A DNA stretch of 64,000 nucleotides from Pseudomonadales bacterium (lineage in GTDB: Bacteria > Pseudomonadota > Gammaproteobacteria > Pseudomonadales > Pseudohongiellaceae), in contig JACKOJ010000009.1 of the NCBI GenBank assembly GCA_024234325.1, forward strand, positions 1 through 64,000, read 5' to 3'. A model generated the notes under the pieces. It searched no databases. It had not been told where the DNA came from and was given only the letters and a program-made list of their open reading frames with translations. The translations under genes and the position numbers were made by a program. Shown here piece after piece: positions 14,963 to 27,443 of the stretch (its first letter is position 1; each line of letters opens with the position of its first letter).

Positions 14963-15961
14963 ATGGACCTGAGTCCTCTGGTTCGAATTCTCGCTGACGG
15001 AGGGTTTCACTCCGGGCGCTCGCTTGGGCAGCAACTCGGCGTGACTCGTACGGTCGTGGGCCAGCAGATTGAGCTGCTGCGGGCGATGGGGGTGGAAGTG
15101 CATTCGGTTACCGGCAAGGGATATCGCCTTCCGACGCTGTTTGATCCGCTGTCCAGGAGCGCCATTCTGCACATGATGCGCGAACAAAGTGCTCTTTGGG
15201 CATCGCGCTTCGATCTGAAGTTTTCCACTGGCTCGACAAACGCGGATGCCATGGAGATGGCTCGCCAGGGAGAGACAAGGTATCTCGTGCTGGCGGAGCA
15301 TCAGGCGGCAGGCAGAGGGCGCCGCGGCAGGGAATGGGTGAGTCCGCTGGGGGCCAATATCGCGATGTCTCTGTTGTGGACCTTCGAGTTGCCGATTGCT
15401 GCCTTGGAAGGGCTCAGTCTTGCGGTCGCAACCCTGGTGGTGGAAGGGTTGAGAAATGCAGGCTACAAGGAGGGTATCGGGGTTAAATGGCCCAACGACA
15501 TTCTGCTTCGCGGAGCCAAATTGGCAGGTATTCTCATAGAGGTTGGTGGCGAAACTGCGGGTCCTGCATGGGTCGTGATTGGTATCGGCATCAATGTGCG
15601 CATGCCCTGGTTCTGTCAGCAGCAGATCGGTCAGGCCTATACTGATCTGGCCAGCAATTTTGAATTGAGCATGGACCGAAACCGTATCGTGGCGTCAGTG
15701 CTCGGCGCACTGAGCACTGGTCTCCCTGTGTTTGCAAAGAAGGGGTTTGCTGCGTTCCGCGATGCCTGGAATGAGCTGGATGTGTATCAGGGGCGACAGG
15801 TTGCCATTGTTAGCGGCAGTCATCGCAGTATTGGCCTCGCGCTTGGGGTGACAGATTCCGGCGCGCTGATTCTTGATACGGCGGCGGGCCGTCAGCTCAT
15901 TGCCGGTGGAGAGTTGACTCCGAGTCTGCGCCCCGCCGAGGAGGTGGCATGTGATTCTTGA
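14963..15961 (+). CDS. birA: Bifunctional biotin ligase / biotin operon repressor
   Basis: A 332-residue BirA. Residues 1-60 form the winged-helix DNA-binding domain, so it is the repressor-type enzyme. The catalytic domain has the biotin-AMP loop GRGRRGREW at 117-125 and KWPND at 175-179, followed by a small C-terminal SH3-like domain. It activates biotin with ATP and transfers it to the biotin carboxyl carrier protein. The ATG at 14963 has little ribosome-site match. Its stop overlaps the coaX start by 11 bases. The pair birA-coaX is common in gammaproteobacteria. Confidence 0.95.
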   Translation: MDLSPLVRILADGGFHSGRSLGQQLGVTRTVVGQQIELLRAMGVEVHSVTGKGYRLPTLFDPLSRSAILHMMREQSALWASRFDLKFSTGSTNADAMEMARQGETRYLVLAEHQAAGRGRRGREWVSPLGANIAMSLLWTFELPIAALEGLSLAVATLVVEGLRNAGYKEGIGVKWPNDILLRGAKLAGILIEVGGETAGPAWVVIGIGINVRMPWFCQQQIGQAYTDLASNFELSMDRNRIVASVLGALSTGLPVFAKKGFAAFRDAWNELDVYQGRQVAIVSGSHRSIGLALGVTDSGALILDTAAGRQLIAGGELTPSLRPAEEVACDS

Positions 15962-16676
15962 TGTCGACGCCGGAAATACCCGCATCAAATGGCGAGCGCT
16001 GGCAGTATCGGGCGAGCGCCTTGCAGGTGGCAGTGCAGATGCGGTGGATGCCTTTGTCGAGATATCGCGGCAGGTGTCTGCGCCGACGCGGGTACGAATT
16101 GCCAGTGTGCGCAATCCGGAGTTCCGGGCCCGCTTGCGGGAAAGCGTCATGGATCATTGGGGTGTCGTGGCGGAGTTCGCCCAGTCCCGCGAGCAGGTGG
16201 GGGAGGTTCGCAATGCCTATGCAGAGCCTGGCCATCTCGGAGTGGATCGCTGGCTCGCCGTGTTGGCGGCGTATAAACGGGCGCGTGGCGCGTGTTGTGT
16301 GCTGGATGCAGGCAGTGCCCTGACGCTGGATATTGTGCGGCGGGATGGGCAGCATGAGGGGGGCTATATCGTTCCGGGTTTGACAATGCAGCGTGCGGCG
16401 CTGCTGGAGCGAACGGCGATCCCGCTTGCGGTTACTGGGCAGTGGGGGGAGACAGACCCCGGGCGCTCGACCGTCACGGCAATTCATCATGGCATTCTTG
16501 ATATGGTGGTGAGCTGGGCCGCGGAGCAGCACAGGGCTCGTGCGTCGCAAGAAAGTGTCTGGTTCATTACAGGCGGAGATGCCGAAGTGCTGTCCGACGC
16601 GCTTGCGCGCAGGGGAGTGCACTGTATTCTGGTGCCCGAACTGGTGCTTGAGGGCTTGCCTCTGGCGCTGCCTTAG
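15951..16676 (+). CDS. coaX: Type III pantothenate kinase
   Basis: A 241-residue CoaX. It begins with GTG at 15951 after GAGGAGGTGG, overlapping birA by 11 bases. The first motif DAGNTRIKW binds the ATP phosphates, HLGVDRWLA is the family's GxDR motif, and DAGSALTLDIV follows. CoaX phosphorylates pantothenate, the first step of coenzyme A synthesis, needs a monovalent cation, and is insensitive to CoA feedback. Coupling to birA links two cofactor pathways translationally. Confidence 0.93.
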   Translation: MILDVDAGNTRIKWRALAVSGERLAGGSADAVDAFVEISRQVSAPTRVRIASVRNPEFRARLRESVMDHWGVVAEFAQSREQVGEVRNAYAEPGHLGVDRWLAVLAAYKRARGACCVLDAGSALTLDIVRRDGQHEGGYIVPGLTMQRAALLERTAIPLAVTGQWGETDPGRSTVTAIHHGILDMVVSWAAEQHRARASQESVWFITGGDAEVLSDALARRGVHCILVPELVLEGLPLALP

Positions 16677-16711
16677 TCGGGAAATCGACAGGAAATACGA
16701 GTGAAGGTCTG

Positions 16712-17461
16712 ATGCGTGGAATTTTCTTTGGTCTGCTTCTGAGCAATCTGCTGTATCTGGCGTGGCAGCTCTTTGTGCCTGCGGCGACGGTGGCGCCGGT
16801 GCGTCAGCCGGTGCCGGTGGCAGAAGGGGAGCGTGTGCAGTTGCTGGCGGAAGTGCCGCAGGAGCAATTGCGGGCTTACACGAGTGTGCCGGACGTGGTG
16901 GTGACAGAGGTCGAGCAGGCTGGGCAGCCACCGGTTGATGAACAGGATGTGGGAAGTGTGGCGCCATTGTATTGCGCGGAGATCGGGCCGTTCCGCGATC
17001 GTGCCGATGCCGAGAACTTCATCGCCAGCAACGCTGAACGTCTGCCGCTGGTTCTGGATCTCAGGCAGGTGGAGGCTGCCCCTGACTATCGCGTGTTTCT
17101 TCCACCCTTTAATTCGCGAGAGCTGGCTGCCAGTACGATGCAGACCCTGCGCAGCAGTTTCGAGGCGAACAATCTTGCAATCGACACCTATCTGATCCCC
17201 CGTGGTGAACTCGCCAATGGTATTGCACTCGGTCTGTTCAGTGAGCAGCGCAATGCGCTCAATGTGCAGCAGCAAATGGAGAGGCTGGGTTACACGGTTG
17301 TGGTGCGCACCGAACCGAAGCAGCGCGAAGAGGCCTGGGTGCTTGCTGACGGGGTGGAATCCGAGGCGGTTTTTCAGCGTCAGTGGCAGCAAATGCGGCT
17401 CTCTCGCTCCTATGTGGAGACGGGAGAAAAACTGTGTGAAACGATTGCACAAGCCAGGTAA
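16712..17461 (+). CDS. SPOR-domain-like membrane-anchored protein
   Basis: A 249-residue protein with an N-terminal membrane anchor (residues 1-20) and a variable proline-rich linker. The C-terminal part, from about residue 88, resembles one or two SPOR-type repeats, with IGPFRDRADAENF and GIALGLFSEQRNALN as repeat-like strands. SPOR domains bind denuded peptidoglycan at the division septum. The position directly after birA-coaX and before tRNA-Tyr matches the hypothetical gene seen there in Pseudomonas. The assignment to SPOR is by pattern. Confidence 0.65.
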   Translation: MRGIFFGLLLSNLLYLAWQLFVPAATVAPVRQPVPVAEGERVQLLAEVPQEQLRAYTSVPDVVVTEVEQAGQPPVDEQDVGSVAPLYCAEIGPFRDRADAENFIASNAERLPLVLDLRQVEAAPDYRVFLPPFNSRELAASTMQTLRSSFEANNLAIDTYLIPRGELANGIALGLFSEQRNALNVQQQMERLGYTVVVRTEPKQREEAWVLADGVESEAVFQRQWQQMRLSRSYVETGEKLCETIAQAR

Positions 17462-17473
17462 TTCCCATAAAAT
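17445..17473 (+). promoter_or_regulatory. Promoter of the tRNA-tuf operon
   Basis: TTGCAC (17445-17450), 17-bp spacer and TAAAAT (17468-17473). A GC-rich discriminator (GCCGCC) follows, typical of stable-RNA promoters under stringent control. It overlaps the last codons of the SPOR-like gene. Confidence 0.65.
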
Positions 17474-17526
17474 GCCGCCTCTGAATAAGACACCCAGGTT
17501 CCTCAAAGAGGTTTTGGGCTCTTGCA

Positions 17527-17610
17527 GGAGGGGTTCCCGAGTGGCTAAAGGGATCAGACTGTAAATCTGACGCGCGAGCTTCGGTGGTTCGAATCCACCC
17601 CCCTCCACCA
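17527..17610 (+). tRNA. tRNA-Tyr (GTA)
   Basis: An 84-base class II tRNA. GGAGGGG at 17527-17533 pairs with CCCCTCC at 17600-17606, discriminator A, encoded CCA. Anticodon GTA in ACTGTAAATC. First of the tRNA cluster before tuf. Confidence 0.95.
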
Positions 17611-17645
17611 TCCAGATGTATGATTTTGTTAGGTTTCTGGTTGAG

Positions 17646-17719
17646 GCGGGTATAGTTCAGAGGTAGAACACCAGCCTTCCAAGCTGGTTACGCGGGTTCG
17701 ATTCCCGCTACCCGCTCCA
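17646..17719 (+). tRNA. tRNA-Gly (TCC)
   Basis: A 74-base tRNA. GCGGGTA at 17646-17652 pairs with TACCCGC at 17709-17715. Discriminator T and encoded CCA follow. Anticodon TCC in CCTTCCAAG. Confidence 0.95.
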
Positions 17720-17905
17720 GTTTGAATGGTGTTCGACGAGCATCGTGCATGACGTGGCGCACAGGCTGGTCCAGGGAATCGGCGATTCATAATTAACAAA
17801 CAGATCTTGAGGGAAAAGTCTGCCGGAGCGACATGGTCGGCAGATGTTAGTCTGGCTGCTTTTCCGGACGATTCACAGGCTCGGACTGTTTATTACTAGT
17901 GTCTG
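17720..17905 (+). other. 186-bp gap between tRNA-Gly and tRNA-Thr
   Basis: No gene seen. A 7-bp stem TCTGCCG/CGGCAGA at 17819-17825 and 17838-17844 lies in it. It could carry a processing site or a secondary promoter, but no clear -35/-10 pair was found. Confidence 0.3.
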
Positions 17906-17980
17906 GCTCGCATAGCTCAGAGGTAGAGCACTTCATTGGTAATGAAGAGGTCTCCGGTTCAAATCCGGATGTGAGCACCA
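17906..17980 (+). tRNA. tRNA-Thr (GGT)
   Basis: A 75-base tRNA. GCTCGCA at 17906-17912 pairs with TGTGAGC at 17970-17976 with one G-T pair. Discriminator A and encoded CCA follow. Anticodon GGT in TTGGTAA. Confidence 0.95.
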
Positions 17981-18124
17981 GATTTGCGACTTTCTCACTC
18001 TGAGTGATGAAAGCGTTTGGTGGGAAAACGTTAAGTTCGTTTAGTGTGTGCAACAAGCGCTGCAGCAGTGGCCCAACGCGAATGCTTGCGCAGCGGATGA
18101 AACAAAAATCTAGAGGCAATCAAA

Positions 18125-19318
18125 ATGGCGAAGAGCAAGTTTGAACGAAATAAGACGCACGTCAACGTAGGCACGATTGGTCACGTTGACCACGGCAAGA
18201 CAACGCTGACAGCGGCGCTGACGCGCGTATGCGCGGAAGTGTGGGGCGGTGAAGCCCGCAACTTTGACCAGATTGATAATGCGCCCGAAGAAAGAGAGCG
18301 TGGTATCACGATCAACACAGCGCACGTGGAGTACGACTCTGCGATTCGTCACTACGCGCACGTTGACTGCCCCGGTCACGCGGACTACGTAAAGAACATG
18401 ATTACCGGTGCTGCGCAGATGGACGGCGCGATCCTGGTGGTATCCGCTGCTGACGGCCCCATGCCGCAGACGCGCGAGCACATCCTGCTGTCCCGTCAGG
18501 TGGGCGTACCGTACATCGTTGTGTTCATGAACAAGGCAGACATGGTGGATGACGCCGAGCTGCTGGAACTGGTAGAGATGGAAGTGCGCGAGCTGCTGGA
18601 GACTTACGAGTTCCCGGGCGACGACACGCCGATCATCATCGGTTCTGCGCTGATGGCGCTGGAAGGCAAAGACGACAACGAGATGGGCACTTCTGCCGTG
18701 AAGAAGCTGGTAGAGACTCTGGACAGCTACATTCCGGATCCGGTGCGTGACATCGAGAAGCCGTTCCTGCTGCCGATCGAAGACGTGTTCTCCATCTCTG
18801 GCCGCGGCACAGTGGTCACCGGTCGTGTAGAGCGTGGCATTGTGAAAGTGGGCGACGAGATCGAGATCGTGGGTCTGCGTGCGACCTCCAAGACTACCTG
18901 TACCGGTGTTGAGATGTTCCGCAAGCTGCTGGACGAAGGCCGTGCGGGCGAGAACGTGGGTGTACTGCTGCGCGGTACCAAGCGTGAGGAAGTGGAGCGT
19001 GGTCAGGTACTGGCCAAGCCCGGTTCAATCACTCCGCACACCAAGTTCGAAGCAGAGGTGTACATTCTGAGCAAGGACGAAGGGGGCCGTCACACGCCGT
19101 TCTTCAAGGGTTACCGTCCGCAGTTCTACTTCCGTACGACAGACGTGACAGGTGCATGTGAGCTGCCCGAAGGCGTTGAGATGGTGATGCCGGGTGACAA
19201 CGTGAAGATGAGCGTAACGCTGATCAACCCGATTGCGATGGATGAAGGTCTGCGTTTTGCGATCCGTGAAGGTGGCCGTACAGTAGGCGCCGGCGTCGTC
19301 GCGAAAATCTTCGAATAA
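18125..19318 (+). CDS. tufB: Elongation factor Tu (copy 1, tRNA operon)
   Basis: A 397-residue EF-Tu: GTPase domain with P-loop GHVDHGKT, switch I RGITI, DCPGH and NKAD motifs, then the two beta-barrel domains. It delivers aminoacyl-tRNA to the ribosome. ATG start at 18125. The protein is identical to the second copy at 35066, and the DNA differs only in the last few codons (AAA/AAG and GAA/GAG), with the start codon base also different. This is the expected outcome of gene conversion. It lies 144 bp after tRNA-Thr and before tRNA-Trp-secE. Confidence 0.97.
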   Translation: MAKSKFERNKTHVNVGTIGHVDHGKTTLTAALTRVCAEVWGGEARNFDQIDNAPEERERGITINTAHVEYDSAIRHYAHVDCPGHADYVKNMITGAAQMDGAILVVSAADGPMPQTREHILLSRQVGVPYIVVFMNKADMVDDAELLELVEMEVRELLETYEFPGDDTPIIIGSALMALEGKDDNEMGTSAVKKLVETLDSYIPDPVRDIEKPFLLPIEDVFSISGRGTVVTGRVERGIVKVGDEIEIVGLRATSKTTCTGVEMFRKLLDEGRAGENVGVLLRGTKREEVERGQVLAKPGSITPHTKFEAEVYILSKDEGGRHTPFFKGYRPQFYFRTTDVTGACELPEGVEMVMPGDNVKMSVTLINPIAMDEGLRFAIREGGRTVGAGVVAKIFE

Positions 19319-19342
19319 GTCACACAGAGACGACGAATAAAC

Positions 19343-19375
19343 AAGCCGAAATGTCCTTCGCAGGGCTTTCGGCTT
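19343..19375 (+). terminator. Stem-loop after tufB
   Basis: AAGCCGAAA (19343-19351) pairs with TTTCGGCTT (19367-19375). No T run follows, so termination is uncertain; it may be a partial terminator or processing hairpin before tRNA-Trp. Confidence 0.4.
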
Positions 19376-19394
19376 GCTCATCTCTAGGAGTTAT

Positions 19395-19470
19395 AGGCCA
19401 GTAGCTCAATTGGCAGAGCGGCGGTCTCCAAAACCGCAGGTTGGGGGTTCGATTCCCTCCTGGCCTGCCA
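19395..19470 (+). tRNA. tRNA-Trp (CCA)
   Basis: A 76-base tRNA. AGGCCAG at 19395-19401 pairs with CTGGCCT at 19460-19466; discriminator G, encoded CCA. Anticodon CCA in TCTCCAAAA. Between tufB and secE as in E. coli. Confidence 0.95.
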
Positions 19471-19552
19471 TTAAGGCAGGGCCAAATCGATTGATTCAGT
19501 CCGGGCGTCGAGGTAATCGGCAGCGCCAGACAAACCTGAGTTTCGTAATACT

Positions 19553-19921
19553 ATGTCCGAAAAAATAAGTGATCAGGAATACAAGCTGGATTGGCTGAAA
19601 TGGGTCGTGGTTGCCGTGATCGTTGCGGCGGGTGTCTACGGCAATTCCTATTTTGCTGCCGAATCGATTCTTTACAGAACGATCGGCCTGCTAATTCTCG
19701 GCGGCCTGGCGGCATGGTTGGCTGTGCAGACTGCAAAAGGCAGTGCCTTCCTGTCACTCTGTCTTGATGCGCGTGCGGAAATTCGCAAGGTTGTCTGGCC
19801 TACCCGCCAGGAAACGACTCAAACCACCCTGATTGTTCTGGTTGTGGTTCTTGTCGTTGCACTTCTTCTCTGGTTACTGGACTGGAGCTTGAATGCGATC
19901 ATTTCTGGAATCATAGGTTAG
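19553..19921 (+). CDS. secE: Preprotein translocase subunit SecE
   Basis: A 122-residue SecE. Three hydrophobic segments are visible (about 18-38, 43-62 and 92-116), like the three-helix E. coli form. The conserved amphipathic SecE core EIRKVVWPTRQETTQTTLIV sits before the last helix. It stabilises SecY in the Sec channel. It is translated just ahead of nusG, 9 bases apart. Confidence 0.95.
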   Translation: MSEKISDQEYKLDWLKWVVVAVIVAAGVYGNSYFAAESILYRTIGLLILGGLAAWLAVQTAKGSAFLSLCLDARAEIRKVVWPTRQETTQTTLIVLVVVLVVALLLWLLDWSLNAIISGIIG

Positions 19922-19930
19922 GGGTCTCGG

Positions 19931-20464
19931 ATGGCTAAGCGTTGGTATGTGGTTCACGCCTATTCAGGCTATGAAAAGAAAGTGATGAATGCGCTCAAGG
20001 AGCGTATTGCGCTTTCTGGCATGGAAGATCTCTTCGGCGAGGTGCTGGTGCCGACGGAAGAGGTGCTGGAGATGCGCGCCGGTCAGAAACGCAAGAGCGA
20101 GCGCAAATTCTTCCCCGGCTATGTGCTGGTTGAGATGGAGCTGAACGACGATACCTGGCACCTGGTCAAGGAAACCCCGCGCGTTATGGGTTTCATCGGC
20201 GGCAAGGCTGAAAAGCCTGCACCGATTACCACCAAGGAAGCGAACAAGATTCTGCAGCGTCTCGAAGACGGTCAGGACAAGCCTACCCACAAGATTATTT
20301 ACGAGCCGGGTGAAATGGTGCGTGTCATTGATGGCCCGTTCAACGATTTCACCGGTGCGGTCGAAGAAGTCAACTACGAGAAGAGCCGTCTGCGCGTTGC
20401 CGTACTGATTTTCGGTCGTTCAACACCGGTAGAGCTGGAATTCAGTCAGGTCGAAAAAACCTGA
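19931..20464 (+). CDS. nusG: Transcription antitermination factor NusG
   Basis: A 177-residue NusG: N-terminal NGN domain (WYVVHAYSGYEKKVM) that rides on RNA polymerase, and C-terminal KOW domain (IDGPFNDFTGAVEEV) that binds Rho or ribosomal S10. Normal length. The 9-base gap to secE indicates one transcript. Confidence 0.96.
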   Translation: MAKRWYVVHAYSGYEKKVMNALKERIALSGMEDLFGEVLVPTEEVLEMRAGQKRKSERKFFPGYVLVEMELNDDTWHLVKETPRVMGFIGGKAEKPAPITTKEANKILQRLEDGQDKPTHKIIYEPGEMVRVIDGPFNDFTGAVEEVNYEKSRLRVAVLIFGRSTPVELEFSQVEKT

Positions 20465-20640
20465 TAGAGGGACGCAGTGCCGACACGGATGTTGTTGGTG
20501 TACGCCCGCTCGCACGAGCAGGGTTGTGCGTAATCAGTCGTGGAGCCAGCCTGCATTGGCAGGCCTCACGCAGGGGAGCCCGGATCGACCGCTCTGGCAG
20601 TCATTCTCCGGGTGCTTGAACCCAAACAGGAGTATTGCAA
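20465..20640 (+). other. rplK leader region
   Basis: 176 bp without a gene. A stem CCTGC/GCAGG around 20552-20565 is visible. In E. coli an L1-binding site in this leader represses rplKA translation; a counterpart here is plausible but I could not identify it firmly. Confidence 0.3.
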
Positions 20641-21072
20641 ATGGCAAAGAAAGTAACCGCTTATATCAAGCTTCAGGTTGCGGCTGGTAAAGCGAACCCC
20701 AGTCCGCCCGTTGGTCCCGCCCTGGGTCAGCGCGGTGTGAACATCATGGAATTCTGCAAGGCGTTCAATGCTGCGACACAGAGCATGGAGCCCGGTCTTC
20801 CCATCCCCGTCGTGATCACTGTCTATGCAGACAGAAGCTTCACGTTCGTTACCAAGACTCCTCCTGCTGGCGTCCTGATTCGCAAGGCAATCGGCATCAG
20901 CAAGGGAAGTGCTCGTCCTAACACCGAGAAAGTCGGCAAGATCACTCGTGCGCAACTCGAAGAGATTGCGACACTGAAGATGCCGGATCTGACAGCGGCG
21001 GATATGGACGCGGCAGTGCGCACGCTGGAAGGCAGTGCCCGCAGTGCTGGTATTGAAGTAGAGGGGGCCTGA
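20641..21072 (+). CDS. rplK: Ribosomal protein L11 (uL11)
   Basis: A 143-residue L11. ATG at 20641 after AGGAG (20627-20631); a TTG two codons earlier is ignored. N-terminal domain with PSPPVGPALGQRGVN and a C-terminal rRNA-binding domain. L11 binds the GTPase-associated region of 23S rRNA and is needed for RelA activation. First gene of rplKA. Confidence 0.97.
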   Translation: MAKKVTAYIKLQVAAGKANPSPPVGPALGQRGVNIMEFCKAFNAATQSMEPGLPIPVVITVYADRSFTFVTKTPPAGVLIRKAIGISKGSARPNTEKVGKITRAQLEEIATLKMPDLTAADMDAAVRTLEGSARSAGIEVEGA

Positions 21073-21077
21073 GCATC

Positions 21078-21773
21078 ATGGCAAAACTGAGCAAAAAAGC
21101 AAAACTGATCAGCGAAAAACTGGATGGCAGCAAGAGCTACACCATTGCAGAGGCCGTAGGCCTGCTGACGGAGTTTGCTTCCAAGAAATTCAAAGAGTCC
21201 ATCGACGTTTCCGTCAATCTGGGCGTTGATCCCCGCAAATCCGATCAGGTTGTGCGCGGTTCCACGCTGCTGCCTCACGGCACTGGTAAAACGGTTCGCG
21301 TAGCGGTATTCGCCCAGGGCGAGAATGCCACCAAGGCAAAAGAAGCCGGAGCTGACATCGTTGGTTTCGACGATCTGGCCGAGAGCATTCAGGCCGGCAA
21401 CATGGACTTCGACGTTGTGATCGCAAGCCCCGACGCCATGCGCGTTGTCGGCAAGCTGGGTCAGGTGCTGGGTCCCCGTGGCCTGATGCCGAACCCGAAA
21501 GTGGGTACTGTGACTGCAGACGTCGCTGGCGCCGTTAAGAACGCCAAGGCCGGTCAGGTGCGCTACCGTACAGACAAGAAAGGCATCATCCACGGTGGTA
21601 TCGGCAAGATCGGTTTCGACGCCGCTGCTATCCAGGGCAACCTGGAAGCCCTGATCTCCGACCTGAAGCGTGCCAAGCCCGCTTCTGCGAAAGGGATCTA
21701 CATCCAGAAAGTGGTGCTGTCTTCCACAATGGGGCCTGGCGTCATGATCGACCAGTCCACCATTAACGCTTAA
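21078..21773 (+). CDS. rplA: Ribosomal protein L1 (uL1)
   Basis: A 231-residue L1 with family stretches VSVNLGVDPRKSDQVVRG and GPRGLMPNPKVGT. It binds the L1 stalk rRNA and, in E. coli, represses its own rplKA mRNA. Follows rplK by five bases. Confidence 0.97.
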   Translation: MAKLSKKAKLISEKLDGSKSYTIAEAVGLLTEFASKKFKESIDVSVNLGVDPRKSDQVVRGSTLLPHGTGKTVRVAVFAQGENATKAKEAGADIVGFDDLAESIQAGNMDFDVVIASPDAMRVVGKLGQVLGPRGLMPNPKVGTVTADVAGAVKNAKAGQVRYRTDKKGIIHGGIGKIGFDAAAIQGNLEALISDLKRAKPASAKGIYIQKVVLSSTMGPGVMIDQSTINA

Positions 21774-21842
21774 GGCGGTCGCAAGACTGCAAAAGACTTT
21801 GGGGTTTTGCCGGTGCATTTCGGTGTGCCGGCAGGGCTGTCA

Positions 21843-22015
21843 AAGACCGTAGGTGTGGTGGAAGTTCGTGGTCCCTCACTTAATAGCCCTACGCAGATGG
21901 TGTAACCCGATCAGGCCTAGGCCCGATCCACTTCACCAGTTACAAGTCCTTCCGTTGGCGATTGTCTCAACGGCGGAGGGGAACACAATACGGAATCCCG
22001 GCAACGGGGTTCAAA
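21843..22015 (+). ncRNA. L10 leader (autoregulatory)
   Basis: The rplA-rplJ gap of 257 bp carries features of the L10 leader RNA: a GTAGGTG segment near 21850 matched by CCTACGCAGATGGTG near 21890. A downstream stem, CCGTTGGCGATTGTCTCAACGG, ends near 21974. The L10-L7/L12 complex binds this structure to repress rplJL translation. Boundaries are approximate and based on pattern. Confidence 0.65.
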
Positions 22016-22030
22016 TCAGGAGATTAGCTA

Positions 22031-22561
22031 GTGGCTATTAGACTTGAAGACAAGAAACAGATCGTCTCAGAAGTCAATGAAGCTGCTACTAGTGCCTTGT
22101 CTGCAGTGCTCGCGGATTACCGCGGCGTCACTGTGAGCGACCTGACAGAGCTTCGCAAGATTGCTCGTCAAAACAATGTCTATCTGCGGGTTGTGCGTAA
22201 CACCCTGCTGAAGAAGGCGGTGGAAAACACCAGTTTTGACTGCATGAAAGATGCGCTGGTCGGGCCGACGATCCTGGCATTCTCCATGGAAGATCCGGGC
22301 TCCGCTGCGCGCGTGCTCAAGGATTTTGCCAAGGGTAATGACAAGTTCGAAATCAAGGCACTCTCTATTGGTGGCAAGTTACTTGGTGCCGACCAGATTG
22401 ACGCATTGGCAAACCTGCCGACTTACGATCAGGCAGTGTCCATGCTGATGAGCGTCATGCTGGCGCCGGTAACGAAACTGGCAAGAACCTTCAACGAGGT
22501 TCCTGCGAAGGTGACACGCGCTGTTGCCGCAGTACGCGACCAGAAGAAAGAAGCAGCATAA
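22031..22561 (+). CDS. rplJ: Ribosomal protein L10 (uL10)
   Basis: A 176-residue L10, GTG start at 22031. N-terminal rRNA-binding domain (ALSAVLADYRGVTVSDL) and C-terminal helix that recruits L7/L12 dimers. The long structured leader upstream is its expected regulatory target. Slightly longer than the E. coli protein (165). Confidence 0.96.
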   Translation: MAIRLEDKKQIVSEVNEAATSALSAVLADYRGVTVSDLTELRKIARQNNVYLRVVRNTLLKKAVENTSFDCMKDALVGPTILAFSMEDPGSAARVLKDFAKGNDKFEIKALSIGGKLLGADQIDALANLPTYDQAVSMLMSVMLAPVTKLARTFNEVPAKVTRAVAAVRDQKKEAA

Positions 22562-22615
22562 TTCTGATTTTTGACTTAACCGTTTTTAAATTTATTTGTA
22601 CAGGAGATTGGAGTC

Positions 22616-22996
22616 ATGGCTCTGTCTAAAGACGATATTTTGAATGCTATTGCTGAAATGTCAGTAATGGACGTAGTAGAACTCGTTGCGGCGATGGAAG
22701 AGAAGTTCGGTGTTTCTGCAGCGGCTGCGGTAGCAGTTGCACCTGCAGCGGCTGCCGGTGGTGAAGCTGCTGCAGCAGAAGAGAAGACCGAGTTCGACAT
22801 CGTTCTGAAAGCTGCTGGCGAGAAGAAAGTAAACGTGATCAAGGTTGTACGCGCAATCACTGGTCTGGGCCTGAAAGAAGCCAAAGACCTGGTTGACGGT
22901 GCTCCTTCCACTCTGAAAGAAGCCGTTGCCAAGGCTGATGCCGAAGCTGCGAAGAAAGAACTGGAAGAAGCCGGCGCAACTGTTGAGCTCAAGTAA
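22616..22996 (+). CDS. rplL: Ribosomal protein L7/L12 (bL12)
   Basis: A 126-residue L7/L12: N-terminal dimerisation helices, an alanine-rich hinge (about residues 35-60), and the factor-binding C-terminal domain with ITGLGLKEAKDLVDGAP. ATG follows GGAG. Multicopy stalk protein that recruits EF-Tu and EF-G. Confidence 0.97.
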   Translation: MALSKDDILNAIAEMSVMDVVELVAAMEEKFGVSAAAAVAVAPAAAAGGEAAAAEEKTEFDIVLKAAGEKKVNVIKVVRAITGLGLKEAKDLVDGAPSTLKEAVAKADAEAAKKELEEAGATVELK

Positions 22997-23023
22997 GTTT
23001 CTGCGCAAGCAAGAAAACACCGG

Positions 23024-23053
23024 AATCGGGCTGGGGTATCCCAGCCCGATTTT
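23024..23053 (+). terminator. Attenuator hairpin between rplL and rpoB
   Basis: An 12-bp stem (23024-23035 with 23040-23051, core ATCGGGCTGGG) has a 4-base loop and a short T tract. In E. coli a partial terminator at this place lowers polymerase gene expression relative to ribosomal genes, so partial readthrough is expected. Confidence 0.7.
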
Positions 23054-23242
23054 GGCGTTTTTCAGTTTTTAGCCAATAGCGTTTGTATCAGATTGCAGTA
23101 AGAAGTTATTCGGTGGCGGGGTTGTCCACATCGACCGTGGACTAAAGTTAAGACAAGTACTTTCAACACAGAGCGCTTAGATTCTCGTACTAATGCCGAC
23201 TCGGAAGCTGTGTGAAGTACACACTTGTTAGGAAAAACACTA

Positions 23243-27328
<4,086 letters not shown>

Positions 27329-27334
27329 CGGGTC

Positions 27335-27360
27335 GGCGCCCGTCCCCCGGGGTGGGCGCC
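27335..27360 (+). other. Hairpin between rpoB and rpoC
   Basis: GGCGCCC (27335-27341) pairs with GGGCGCC (27354-27360). No T run; a possible mRNA processing or stabilising structure, as rpoC follows with a good ribosome site. Confidence 0.4.
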
Positions 27361-27443
27361 TTGCAGGAGTGCTTTTGAGTAACACAACGAATTAGTGATT
27401 TTATGAAACCTGTCGCCGCGGAGTGACAGGCGGAGGAAATAGA

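Noticed and set aside
18727..18981. Minus-strand 84-codon frame within tuf, repeated at 35668
   Set aside because: It appears twice only because the two tuf genes are identical in DNA.
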